This document shows positions 1 through 13,300 of a stretch of DNA of 64,000 bases, in pieces. The DNA is taken from the NCBI GenBank assembly GCA_019055375.1, contig JAHQIW010000049.1, positions 62,001 to 126,000 on the forward strand, in the 5' to 3' direction. Position numbers and translations under genes: made by a program. Under the pieces are notes generated by a model, which was given only the letters and a program-made list of their open reading frames with translations, had not been told where the DNA came from and searched no databases. The DNA comes from Parelaphostrongylus tenuis. Lineage: Eukaryota > Nematoda > Chromadorea > Rhabditida > Metastrongylidae. Position 1 is the stretch's first letter, and every line of letters begins with the position of its first letter.

Positions 1-900
1 AGATATTATGTTAATATTTTTTCACTGAATTCTTTTAGATTCTTCTTAAAGTCGAGGCTTACCCATCGCATACTTGATGAGTATGATGGACATAGTTCGA
101 CATTTTGAACACTGCGAAAAATGTTTCGATTCATTTGTGCCATAATATACGGATATGTCATGTATTTCGCTCTAAACTCAGTATCATAAAGTGAAATTAA
201 CACATATTTGAGCTGTCACAGATTTGCGGTGGCCTACCGATCTATCAACATAGTATTTGTTCTCGTAGAAAGTGTAGTAGCAATTTTCTAACATCTTAGT
301 GATGAACGGTTCGGATTGCAATAACGCAGCATTGAATCGCAACTTTGAGATTCCTTTCATTTGCGCACTATCTCAAACTCAGATCTTTTACAATGACTTT
401 TCTAGCTGCGCATTTGCATTGCCCTTCTTTTGAGACCTTATATATAATTTTGATAGTAGGTCTCTAAAAAGGAGAGGAGAGCATATTTTCTCTGTTGACT
501 GGTAACCAGTTTACGGTATTACGCTGTAGTCAAAGAATACTGTCAACTCTACAAAATTTTAATTACAGCATGACCTTGAGCGTTGCGTGCCTAGTGTAAG
601 ACTAGATAAAATCCGTTGCTCAAGATGAGCTTCATTACAAAGTGACTTTTCTTGAGCATTGTAAATTAGATTTCGGAAACAAGAGCTAACGCAAATGGAA
701 AATTGCTTAGCCATCACTCAGTTTATGTACTCCTTCAGTGCATGTCCACTCTTCATCGAAGTGATTTTATAATTTCTTGCCCTAGAATCGTTCATTCCAC
801 CGTCCAAATAGCTTTGAAGTTTTCTTTACTCTGTAAATTTTTAATCACTCAGAGTTCATGAATATACAATCATAACATCATAGAACTGTCGAAAAGCTCG
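1..900. other. non-coding, nothing recognised
   Basis: AT-rich DNA with only short ORFs. No exon with conserved protein similarity and no clear repeat copy was recognised. Confidence 0.6.
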
Positions 901-1080
901 GCTTATGGGTGATATGTACTTGTTGGACCTAACCCGTTAAAGGTTGGTTGTAGAGCTCCGACAGTTGATATCGAAAAAGAGTGGTAGCAAAGCGGTGGCC
1001 TTGATGGTGTAGTGGCAGCATACATCCACGCTACGGGCGGTGCATGGGCTTTATTCCCGCTTTAAATCGAAAGCTTTACA
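900..1080 (+). repeat. weak tRNA-like repeat
   Basis: A segment beginning near 990 (GGTGTAGTGGCAGCATAC) resembles a polymerase III A box, with a poor B-box-like stretch near 1045-1065. It may be a decayed tRNA-derived SINE. It lies just before the dispersed repeat at 1100. Confidence 0.3.
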
Positions 1081-1099
1081 AGCCTGTCCTTTGCACTGG

Positions 1100-1790
1100 A
1101 GAAGAACTCTTCATGGAAAATTGTTAGTAATCATTCGAAGGCTCAAATACCTGGCTAGCGCTATGCGTGACCGGTTTTGAAAAAGTCCTCATTATAACCC
1201 ATAGTGAACGGGCGCATTCGTGTTTCGCACATGCCTTTTTTCTCGCAAGACAGAGCTCTTCCTTTAGACTGTTAGTAATCATTTGATAGCGCAAGATTTG
1301 TTGATTCCAACACTGTGCCAATTTTCTGAAAAGGCCCTTTCTTTGGAGTGCAGCAGAGAAAATGAGATTGATTCACATATGCGGGTAATGTGTTCTTTAG
1401 CCAAATCACGGGATGCGGTGCAGGGGGTGAGGGGAATTGCCGCGATTTATCCATCGCTGCCGCTATATGGAATACGATTGATTAGATTCGACTAGGAATT
1501 GTTCCTCCACATTGAAAGAAACTCCAGATTAAACGTCTGTATCTACTGCTTATAAACTATCTCTACAGGTTCATGTGCTTATCTTGCTTCCGACGAAATA
1601 ACAGTTAAGATGCGTGGTCGATGTGACACATGATGTTATTCTGAATTTTGCACCGATATAGAAGTGTCTTTTCGAAAAGTTTTCTACGCATAGCACTAGC
1701 GAGAGATTTAAGCTGAATGACTACTAACACTTTAGTGAACTTCTTCTCCGGCTTGGAAATCTGTGCTACCAAACAGAAGAAATTCCAAAA
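1100..1790 (+). repeat. dispersed ~700-bp repeat, copy 1
   Basis: Collinear with 13796-14540 in the same orientation. Shared blocks include GTTAGTAATCATTCGAA, the GAGCTCTT(T)CTTTAGACT block, the ATTCGATAGxGxAAGATT block and GAGATTTAAGCT near the end. Identity is partial, so both copies are old. No protein was recognised in either; possibly a non-autonomous DNA element. Confidence 0.7.
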
Positions 1791-4320
1791 TTCCTGTAGT
1801 TCTAAACTTTTATCGATATTAATTAGCGACTACCTCTAGGCGGAATTTTCATCGAATTGTTGTCTCTCTTTGAAATTTATTCTTCGTTCTCCTGGCTATC
1901 TTCATACTTTTCTACGCGGAAAAGAGATACAGCTGAATTTCTTAATGCCATTTCTTGCTTAGTTTAACGCGTAGCTTTCTTTACAAGCTTAATCACTTTT
2001 TTCATGTCCTCATTACTTGTGCAACGATCACTGATGCTTGTCAGGTTTGTGCGTAATTTCAGTTACAACATCACATCCTGTCCATCCATCTCTCATCGGC
2101 ATAATATACCAATCGGTAGTGGTTTTTTACCCAAATACCCTCGTTAGTCGTGACATGCAAGTCAATAAGTCGTGGTAATATTGTTGTTCTGCGACAAAGA
2201 TTTCATGTACGACAGCGATTACTGCGATGAACCTTCACGAGTCGAGTCAAAAAATCATGTTAAAAACCAAATGCTTCGTTTTTTAACGCAGGATTACTTT
2301 TTCAAATACTTGTTATGGTCGACTGTCGTCATATGAGATCAAAAGGACTCCACACAAGGTTGCCTAATGTCGTCTGCTAATTCATAAATTTATAAGTGCT
2401 CATTTATTATTATTTAATAATTAACTAGTAACATTACGAGAAGTGCATCATAGCATTACTAACCAATTATTTACATTTACCAGTTCTTTCAATTTGTAGA
2501 AAGACCTTTTTGAGTATGTCCGGAACTTTTTTTTTCTTGGCAAATGTGATTTCAATTATCTTCTGTTCCGTGTTTCACTCCATCATGTTCTGTTAAACAA
2601 ATACCTCAACAATGGCCACTATTTCATTGCGTGAATATTTGAGTACTATAAGTAAAATGCTTTTCCATAAAAGCAGAAAAGTTCTGCTCCGCCTTAATTA
2701 GTATTTCGTATGCTATTGTGGTCACTTGAAGTGGGATGTTCCTACTTTTCTGACACTAAACGTAACAATTCAGTGAATTTTTATCAAGATGTTAAATTCA
2801 TTTAGTAAGTTTTAATGAGAAAAGAAGTCGTAGTTTTTTTTTGCAAATTAAAAAATAACTCTGATGTTGTTTTAATTATTTCAACGAATATTCCGCCTAT
2901 ATGGAAAACAAATCAGAGTTCTTTGACAAAGAGGTCGTAATTTTATGTTTATAATGCACGTTGTTCATTTTTCTGAGAGTATGGTAATCTAAATGATTAT
3001 TGCTGTGACATGGTTGGAAATTGAAAATATAAAGAATTTGTGAAAAATCGGATCAAGCATATCCTAGAGTATGTGTGAAACAAAAAGATAAAGGCAGTCA
3101 AAAAGCGAGAAATTTGAAGTGAGATACCGAGATCGAGAGGCGTGAACAGAGCTAAAGAAAAAAAAACTAATTCAACTAAGCGGTTGCTGAAAACCAAAAA
3201 CTGAGAATTAATTCGGACCTTAGGCTTCAAAGAAGTAACTACTCGAAAAATTGAAAATTTATTAGGAAGAGATAATATGCTCTGTCTTGTGAAGTTTGTA
3301 GAACCTGTCTTACTATGCTTTTCAAGGATTTGTGGAGTCATATTTATTATTGGGATTTATGAGTAGTGAGAAATTTAAATTTTCACTGTTTTTATTACTC
3401 GATCGCATTGTTTTCAAAGTTTGCCTACTTCAGTAAATTTGCAAAAGTCTTCCCTCTTCAAAAAACCTTATAGGCGTTTGTTTCTATTGTAATCACCTGC
3501 TAATAATTCTTATTAGAAAAAACTGCTAGAATTTTTCACTGTTGTTTTACAATCATTCAATGACTCTCAGGATCGATTTTCCATCAACACTGACGTTTAT
3601 CAATATTTCGCTGTTTTTCTTGATGAGCGGAAACGATGTTGTTATCACAATATTTATTCATAATATTTGACGTACCGGCAGTTTGCCTTTTTCAGAGCCT
3701 CTTAAGGTCAACTTGAGTGTAATCTAGTTCTCCAACATTTTTATAACGTGGCACAAAAACTTTTTTCTGAGTTATGAAAATCATTTATCGTAAATATTAT
3801 TGTAATATCAGCTTTGTATTTGCCATCAAGAGAACGGTGATTGTGGAGCGATATCAACAGCGTTTACAACTTGTTGCTACTCATTCCCGGCTAGCTGATT
3901 TTAATGCAATGTTCCGTTCCTGTCCCAGTTTTACAAAGCAGCGAAATATTAGCTTATTCTATTTCAATGCCTTTTATAGCATGATTTCTTGCCATATCTG
4001 ACTTGTACAATAATTTGTACGACTTTTTCCATGATAATTATTTTTCTCTGTATCCAGCAGTGCAGAAAAAAGTGCTTCATTTTTTACCCTTCCAAATAGA
4101 ACTTTATTATGTCAAGTTATATCATGTTCCCTTTTTTTTCTAATGATTTAATTTCGCGAAAAACATAAAATTCGCATCAGAAAACTGCACTGGAGAACTC
4201 TTCGTTCTCTTTACATTTGCCTTCTCGTTCTTTCGATGTGCTACTTTGGTTCCCTTTTTCAACTTCTTAGAGTTGACAATAATGTTGATTCGCATTAATC
4301 TAGACTGTAATGGAATTTTT
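1790..4320. other. intergenic upstream of SLC6 gene
   Basis: AT-rich sequence with homopolymer runs. A minus-strand 114-codon ORF at 2997-3341 is at background length for this DNA. No promoter element was identified, but the SLC6 promoter probably lies here. Confidence 0.5.
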
Positions 4321-4328
4321 ACTTCAGC
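4315..4328 (+). promoter_or_regulatory. possible spliced-leader trans-splice acceptor of SLC6 gene
   Basis: A T-rich tract ending in CAG at 4325-4327 lies two bases before the start ATG at 4330. Nematode mRNAs commonly receive SL1 at such an acceptor. It could equally be the acceptor of an upstream 5' UTR exon; no TATA-like promoter was identified. Confidence 0.4.
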
Positions 4329-4329
4329 A

Positions 4330-4378
4330 ATGGGCCAAAAGAGTGCACCAGTGGAAGAGAATCGTGGAGCATTAGCAG
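4330..4378 (+). CDS. SLC6 exon 1 (N-terminal cytoplasmic)
   Basis: Codes for [16 protein letters not shown] plus one base. The donor is GT at 4379 and the phase matches exon 2. This is the first ATG after the acceptor at 4327. Short hydrophilic N-terminus typical of SLC6. Confidence 0.75.
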
Positions 4379-7300
4379 GTTAATGATCAGTTTTCATTTT
4401 GATCTATATTTAATATGTGTTAATCTTAGTTTTCGTTCGCTATAAATGATTGAAATTGAGGGTTTAATCCAAAGGACTCGTCCAGAGCGTTTCAGTGATG
4501 TAAAAATTGAAAATTTGGCATTTTTTCATTGCGATGATGAGGTCGAATTCAGTAAAAGGATAAGGCGCTTGGTGTTGACCAGCATTTCCTATGGATACGG
4601 CATTTCGTCCTATTTGTACTAACCTAAAGAAGGTTGATGAGCGCTTTGTCTATACACTAAATCACGAAGGTCTACCAGTATGCAAAGTTGAGGCCGACTT
4701 CGAAGTACGTGCGGTCTTGTTTATTCGGGACATGGGTTTGAATCAAGGGCCTTTTCTTTCGAAGCATCTGTACCCGCTGCTTAACAGGATCGTAAAAATT
4801 CGCACAAAGTCGTAGAATGTCTTTGTAAAGCGATCGAACTCTAAGAAATAGGCCTCAAACAAGTGAAGAAAAAATGCCTTCAGAAACCACCGAGTGTAGA
4901 AAAACAGCATTTCACATTCCGACGATGTTTTCCATCGTTTTATTGGACAAATTGTCGACTGAGTTCGAAAGGCCTCGCTAATGAATTGTTTTTTTTTTTT
5001 CAGAAGCGGAACCAGATCGCGGACAATGGACGGGAAAGCTGGATTTTCTGATGAGCATGATAGCTTATGCAGTTGGATTAGGTAATGTGGTTTTTCGTTG
5101 GTCCAATGAGGCTTACAGTTAGACTTTTCTGGATTTTGATCTGTTCCGTGGAGCCTGGAAAGTCTTCTCATGGCTTTCTTATGTTCTCACCATTTTTTCC
5201 ACTAAGTTGATTCACTTGGATGACAGGATGATAAACATTAACTTATTTCCATCCCAGCTTCCGAGTGGAAGTTTCAAATTTCGAAAGAACACTTTTTCCC
5301 TTTTACTATAAATTGCATTTCTTTACAAGTACATGTCGAAGACTCAAGTTGCAGATGTGATCGAAGCTAAACTAGCAGTAGCATTATTATCATATGATCC
5401 GAGTTCATAGTATCTCAGCAGTTTTTTCATTCCACTTGTTGGTTTGAGGCCTTCGAATACACGTAGGTGTTCACCTACTACTTGATGTCTCTTCTTCATG
5501 TACACCATTAGATTCTGGATGAATCGATTTACTGTGAAGATCTGTTATAGTTCTAATAGAACGTCCCCACATCTCTGCCATACCCATTTACCCGCCTTTA
5601 TGGATTACCAAAAAGACAAGTCCGAGGTTCTCGTGGCAGGGTCGAATCAGCGAGATTACGTGCATTACTAAAACTACGCTCCTGTTTGCCAACTGCTATT
5701 TCTGGCTACTGGGAATAATCTAAATGTCGTAATAATAACGATAGTATTGGTCTAGGTTAGCTCCGTGTTATTCAGGAAATGTATGGCGTTTTCCGTACTT
5801 ATGTTTCAAAAACGGTGGCGGTTCATTTTTGGTCGTTTACGCAATTTTCTTCTGTTTGGCTGCCGTACCAATTTTTTATCATGGAAGTTACAATTGGTCA
5901 ATACTTACAAAAAGGCGCTATGGAAATGTGGAAGATGTGTCCGATTTTCAAAGGTAAGATCGTTTCAGAATAATGTGTGTTATACCAAATAAGTTGATAA
6001 AAGAGCGACAAGACATGTCTCGGCATATTATTCGTTACTTTCTTTCTTTCTAGTTTTTTCCTTTAAATATTTTTTTCGTAAAGGGCACAAATCCGAGTCC
6101 TTCAAAGTTAGATCGAACAAAAACATGATGTTTGATTTCTGACTGATAAATATAGCATTTGATAGTTCAATGATTTTTATTCATATTCGGTAATTCAATG
6201 TTTTTTTTTCCAGATATACAAAAACAACTGCTGTTGAAATCCTTAGATTTATCACCAATAGAACGAAATTGACATCTGACTTTTATCATTTCCATTATGT
6301 TAAGAATAACTAAGCGATGGCGATAAGCTTCTTGATATCATTTAAAACTTTCAAACTTTATAGTTAAGTTACAATGACTTTGCTATGATGTCGAATGAGC
6401 CTTTAAGCCAATCAAGCTTTTCATTGTAGCAGATTAACGATAAATTAATTGCTTAATTTATCTCCGCTCTCAGCTTGATGAAAAGATATTATAACTCACA
6501 GCACTCACTTTCTTGTTAGAACTCACTGTTGGTCTTTGTATTGGTATTCAACGCTTTCGACGGTATCATGTAAATCGATGCCAATCGCAGCATCTTTTCA
6601 CTGAAGGGCGATAACAATCTTATCCTTACACTTTCCTGTCTCTTTTTTTTCTGTGCTATGAAACAGTTGTTTTGAGAAAGACTGAATGCCTGATCAGCAG
6701 CCCATGAGAGCTGAACTATGTGACGTTTTGCAGCAAAAAACGTGCTGAACGCTTAAACGTTTGCTTACACACCAAAGTGACAGAGAACTGACCTCTGCAT
6801 TGCAATTCTCAAAAAAAATCCATCATAGAATCATAAATTTTGAGCTATAATAAAAATTCAGAAGAAAATCACATTATAATGGTGTCTAGCTTTCACACAG
6901 AATCTTTGTAAACTTATAGTGTCGTGCGAAAAAAGTCTTTAGTCGGCGCTGCTGATGAAATTCATTGGAACTACCACTAAATTTCCACTACCACTAAAAT
7001 CGCCACTACCACTAAAATCGTGTGTTATTTATGAAATGACTGAGATAGTGAATAGATAATCGGTCGGCAAAATGACAAGCCCGTTCACTCTCCTGCTGTG
7101 CTTGCAATATATTCTTTTCGCACATCAATCTTTAGCCACAATTCGCCAAACAGAAACTGATAAATTCCTTGGGATAGACGGAAACAGACAAATAACACTG
7201 TTGGGGGCGTTGGTAGGAATTGAGTTGAATTGAGTGGAATTCGATCTGAGCTCTTTTCCCAATCCGCCGTTTATGAAGCCTCAAAGAATCCCTGTTCTCT

Positions 7301-10300
7301 TCTTATTGTGACCTCCATGTAAAGAGATAAAAGCAAAGAAAGAAGCAAGATAGCACCAAGGTGGTCAATATTTGTTATTTCTATTCCATATACAAAATTT
7401 GCTGGCACAAAGTCAGTTGTTGTTGCTGAAGGGTTTGTGAAGGGAGTAAGTAGTTCATAATTGGAAGAGGCGATAATGAGGCAAACGATACTTGAATGAT
7501 TCGTTCTCACTAGTAATGCCAGCACCAGCATAATTACTATTCGTTTCGCTCATGTGCATTTGTCGTCCACAGTTGTGTTCTGTTTCGAACATGGTGACAT
7601 AGACAACACACAACGCAGTGTTAGGTTTTTCAGAATCAAATGGCTCATACCTCTCCATTCCCCGCTCGAAACAATAATAATGTGATTAGGATATAACATG
7701 TATTGAGCCGTTGACGTTTGAGTGCTGGACAGGCGCCTGTTTCGTCCTACCTGGACTCCTCAGTAGCACTGTGGACTGTAGGTAGGACGGAACAGGCGCC
7801 TGTCTAGCACTCAGATCTCAACGGCTCAATACTGTTATATCCTTGTGAGATAGTTGAGATTTTTTTGAAGGCGGAGAGTTCTGTTGCTATCTTTCACTCT
7901 TTTGATGGATTCCTTGTTTTGAAGTAAACTTAGTGAATTACATCTTTGTGAAAGTCATTAGTGTCAAGAAATAGTAGAAGAACTTGTTCTCCTCTAAGAC
8001 CATGTCCTTATGGAGGTTTTCGTGCTCATCAGAAAAACGTTTTGCCTAAGAACTTGGTGATCAGAGGGGAAGAGTTAGTGTAAATATGTTTTTTTTTTGA
8101 TATAGACTTATTTCATGTTTTGGTGCAAGATATTCTAACCATCGTTTTTGCTGCATTTCCTGTTTCAGGAGTTGGTATTGGTAATGTAGTGATCGCTTTT
8201 ATGTGTATTGCTTACTTTTGCGTGATAATTAGCTGGGCAATTTTCTACATGATTTCCTCGTTTCGGAGTGTTTTTCCGTGGGAATCCTGCAATAACTATT
8301 GGTGAGCAACTTTTCAAATTTGAATTCTCTGTTATATTTGAAAAAGTAATGCGTCAAACCAGTGTTTCAGCGTGCTTAATCAATATTTATACTTTCTACA
8401 GTATAGAGTGGCCCAAAGTGTCTATTAAGTTAGGAATATAGAGTTGGTCTGAGTATGCGGAAGGTATCAATAGAACAAAGTGTGAAGCGTTGGGCATTGA
8501 TCAAGTCTTGACAGAAATTATTAGTAGAATGGTCAGGGTGATTGAATGCACATTTGGCCTATTCAATGATTTTTGATGGCCCTATCGTTATACTGAGTCA
8601 TTGCTGCCATCTTCACAGGCAAGTTTGAAACCAGTGTGCCGACCCCGCAGTCATGAAAGGTAGACCTGCTCAAATAGGGGAACGAATTTTAACCAACACT
8701 ATATATTACAGTGCATCCTAAACCACTGTGTTGTCCTCGCTCGTTATTTAAATAAATGCGCTGAATCGTGGAACTCGAGAATCACCACTTTTTTGCATGT
8801 TTTCCTACTTTTCATTGTTTCTTCACAACTGTGAGCACAGATGGCGCTTTGTGCTCTACCGTGGCATAGTTTGATTTTTATCTGAATTTCTATGTGGAAT
8901 CTGGATCTCATCAAACCACAGATATACTAGGGGATGAACTTCAGATCATAGAAACAGTCTAACATCAAGGGATAAATTTAACCATGATGATGCACTCGAT
9001 TGGACTAAGAAACTGTAAACAAGTCGTACAAGTTTAGGAATGACCATATTTGTGTGACCGGAAAGGAAAGTGCATTGACGTTAGTAAAAATAACGAAAAA
9101 TCTTACACGTTCTGGTGCACGAACGCAAACGTCAGTGGAGCAGTTTTTGGGAGTAAGTCCTTCTTGAAAATTAACGAATGTTCAACGTTGATGTTTTTTA
9201 TATGATAACGAAAGGTAGAAAGTTAGAGGGGCTAGGTAGAAGGGCGCAAATTTAATTAGTGCCATTTTAATGTAAAAGGGACTGGAAGGAATTTACAACA
9301 TTAGTAATGCGAAATCTTTGGTCTTTCAAGAAGGCAACTGATCGATAAGTAGATTGAGTGAATTTCAAATGTTATGCTTTTTTCAAATCATAATCAAGCG
9401 TGTTCAGACGTCGCGTATTGCAACAAACACGCTCGATCGGCGACCTTGGTGGTATTCAATGGGAATTACTGGCGATTATGTTTCTTTCGTGGCTAATCGT
9501 CTATTTTGCTTTGTGGAAAGGAATCACACAGGCCAGAAAAGTGAGATTTTCTCGCGAAGATATTCCACACCCGGAGCAATCACAATATGAAAAGAAAGTG
9601 AAACAGCTGCTCATGTAGAAGCACGATCGATAATTGTAAGGAACGCTGTAATGGAAAAATTCAATGGAACCGGAAGTTACAATATAGCAGAATACTTTGG
9701 AATGTAGATGCGATGCCTTACTTGTCATAGCTTGAAAATAGCTCCATCGTGGTCAACGAAGTATGACTTTTGCTTTCGTTCTTTTTTTTGACGAAAACTC
9801 ATCACTATAATTAGTATCGGGCTCTACAAGTCAGCCCATTCTTAAAAGACCACATGACATGCGTGGCTCAAAAATGATTACTTGGCATATTGATCTTTGA
9901 GCTGTGGCCTTAAGAAAACAGTGGAAATGAAAGACTGTAGTTAGTTTTAGAAAATTTGGAAAGTCTCACTATACCACCGCATAGATTGTGAAAAAATAAC
10001 GGGGATAACTTTCTGAATTCTTCCTGAATATACATAAAAACACGCTTGTAACAAGCCACAAACGAGAAAAGGCGATTAACCTGAGGCGTTCGACTAAGAT
10101 AGTTGCCATACCTTAGTTTATCTTCTCGGCAGTCATCCATTTATCTAAATGCCATCGCAACACGCTTGGGTATGTCACTTTAATAACTCTCTTTCTTCTT
10201 GTTTAATGAAAACTGAACCATCCTTCGTCTCAAGAGGACTATTCCTGAAAATCCGAATAACCAGCAGACAGTCCTTATCATCATAAAAATGTACGACTTT

Positions 10301-13300
10301 TCGCGCAACACTTGCAGCAATAGATGTCCTTACTCAGTATGGAAAAAGTGATGAAATGTTGCTCAACAAGGAAATAACATACGCGGGCCTCCGCTACGGT
10401 ATCCAACATAGGTGCTTTGTGCCGTGAAAGTATATATCATTTTGGAAACTGTGAAGCCATTGTTCAACATTTCAGAAAGATTTTGGAAGCGTTATTATCT
10501 AATTGTAAAACTATCTATTTAGTTCGTCTATTTCTGCGCTTTGTTTCCATACTTTCTTCTAGTCGTTTTGCTTATTCGTGGTATAACACTTGAAGGTGCT
10601 GGGCAAGGTGAGTTAACCGTAGGCAGTTTCGATGTAGCCTTGTAAAATACTTCGGATTGCGCTTGAAATATAAAATGAATGCACATACCGTTGTAAAAAC
10701 TTGAGATACTTTTCTGTTATCGCGCAAACGGGAACCTTTTTTGCTGAGTAAAAATTACCCCTCAAATTATTGTGATTTCTCAAAAGCTTATATCTCTGAG
10801 TATTCAAGAATGTACTTACTTTTTTGTAAGGTCTTCTCTCAGGTTGTAGCACTTGTAATAAAATTGTCTTTCACACGTATCGCTCGTTGTCGAACTGTTT
10901 TTCCTTACATCAATGGAAAATCTTGGTTTCGTAGAAATTATTGTATTTGATTTGTGAAATAAATTTCGATCTATTATTTAATGGGTTCAGACCTTCCATT
11001 TTTTCTTTATTTTGCCAAATAAAGCCCGCTAATAAGCCCAAGTCTAAGCTGCCTAAGCCTATGTATGAAAGCATATGGACGTGTAGAGAAAGTCTTTCTT
11101 TATCGAGTTATACGTTTTGTGTAAGTTTTTTCCGAAGCATAGGAAAATCCTAAATTTAATGCCAAAAGCACGCGCATAATGGCGTGAAGCGGGTTAAAAC
11201 AGAATATTATTTACAATAGTACAGCCCTGTGAGAAGGCTTTCTGTGAAAATAGATGCATTTCCGAATACTCTAAAATTCATGTTTTTGAATTATTAAGGG
11301 GTATTCAATGGAAAATCTTTGTTCAGTAAAAAAAAAATTCCGTTCAAAAGTGCCGCGTCGCATACGTTTCTTCTAGCCGCAAATAACTGCTTGGCGTATC
11401 TCTTTTCGTTGTTAGATAATTTTCTTCTTACCAGTGCGTTTAAAGAACAGGTTCTCACTAAGACTCAGGATCATTCAACTTTCAGGTATCTACTACTACC
11501 TGAAACCTAATTTAACTCGTCTGTCTGACACTACAGTCTGGAAAGATGCCGGAACACAGGTGGGAAACCAGTGAGCGATACATAATATTTTGCAATGAGT
11601 GGAAAGACTTTATTCCGATGAAGAGCCGAAAAAGAATTCGCTCAGGTGTTCTATTCATATGGTGTCGGCTTTGGCGCTCTAATCGCACTAGGATCTCATA
11701 ATAAATTCCACCACAACTGTTTCAGGTACGTTAGTTAGTAGTGTAGAGAGTTTTCAGGAATTGTAGACTTTATGTAGCGCAAAGAAATTTCTACAAAAAA
11801 TGCTCTCAGTTTAACCACCCTATAGTGATGGAGAATTTTATTCAGCCAAGGCAAATCAAGCCACCGACCTATTGCATAGTGTCGAGCGACACCTGTGTCC
11901 ATTGTGCTTTTCGTACTACCACAGTAGTACTTGCTATCATTGAAGTTGATTACAGTGATGATGTTATCTCGTTGTTCAGAGACGGTTTAGTGATGTGTAT
12001 TATTAACGGTTCTACGTCAATTCTTGCCGGTTTTGTCGTTTTCTCTATTCTTGGCTACATGTCATTCATAGCGCAAAAAGACATCGCTGAAATCGTAAAG
12101 CCAGGTACGAACGACCATTCTGAAACAAAGTAGAAAACCGTGCCCAGAAAATTTTTCTTATCAAAACAGCTACTTCTTGCACCTAGATTTTTCGTGCACT
12201 ATCAAGACAAAAAATTTGACTTTTTTTTAGGTGGATATGTAAACGGGAAAAGGGCCGCAGTTGTTTGCTGATGTTTTTTTTGAGCAGACACAAGGTTGTT
12301 AATGACAGTTGCCTTATATGGCTGGCATCGTAGCGCTTCTGTCCTTTTCAGAGGTTTTGAGATTTAAAATGACAAGCAATCTACTTGGCCAGACACTTTG
12401 ATCACGCAAGCGGAAGAAAATTTAATGCATAAATCTTGACCGCAAATTGAGTAGTTTATTAGGCACTGACAAATTTGTATTTTGCAAGTATTCCAGTTAT
12501 CTGAAGATACGCTCAGCATCTTATATGGGGTGAGGAATGTGCCTGGCTCAGGTCAAATGATCAGCGTGGAATATTGCGCTGGGTTACGAGTGATCAAAGA
12601 CGTTCTGGCTTGCGGTTCATTTTCAAAATTATGAAATTTATGACTTTGGTAACTTGTCATGGTCAAAAAAATATAGCGCTGCCTTTGTGTCTCATTAGTT
12701 CACCATGAGGGACTTCAAGATTAGCCACTATTAGAGCATTAAGCTTGTGTAACTAAGCGGAAAACAAACCAATTTAATCTTAATGATACAATATAGCAAG
12801 ATCAGCGATGTGTGCCATGCATGTGAGGATCAAAGAAATACCTGAGCATGCGAAGATTATCACAGAAATTTGTTGGCCTTATGCCAAATAGGATTATCCT
12901 GAGAAAAAAAGATGAGAAATTGAAAAGCTGTTAAAATTTCTATATTTAATATGGAAAATATTATCACATTGGGCATGACTCCTTGCCAACGAGTGTGCTG
13001 GTTTTCACATTGAAGATCAATACGATGTGATTCCATGTTATCAACGAGGTAAAAGAAGAGGTGAAAGCGTTGTTCTTCCCGAGTGCTCAGAAAACTGTAA
13101 AACTGATGGATAGAGAGCATTCTTTATGAGTAAGAGAAGAGATCTGGAGTATATTTTGATAAGGCAGGGAAGTAGCTTTGTAGCATTAGTAATAATCTAC
13201 AAAGGCTTTTCTATCTCTTACAGAAACGAGATATTGGAGTGGTTAGTGATGCTGTCAATGAAATAGGAAGCTTTTTGCCCACTCTTTTTTTTTCAACACT

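Noticed and set aside
2997..3341. 114-codon minus-strand ORF near the left end
   Set aside because: Low-complexity, Phe/Leu-rich translation of AT-rich DNA without motifs.
4743..5171. 142-codon minus-strand ORF
   Set aside because: It lies antisense across SLC6 exon 2 and has no motif; a shadow of the real exon.
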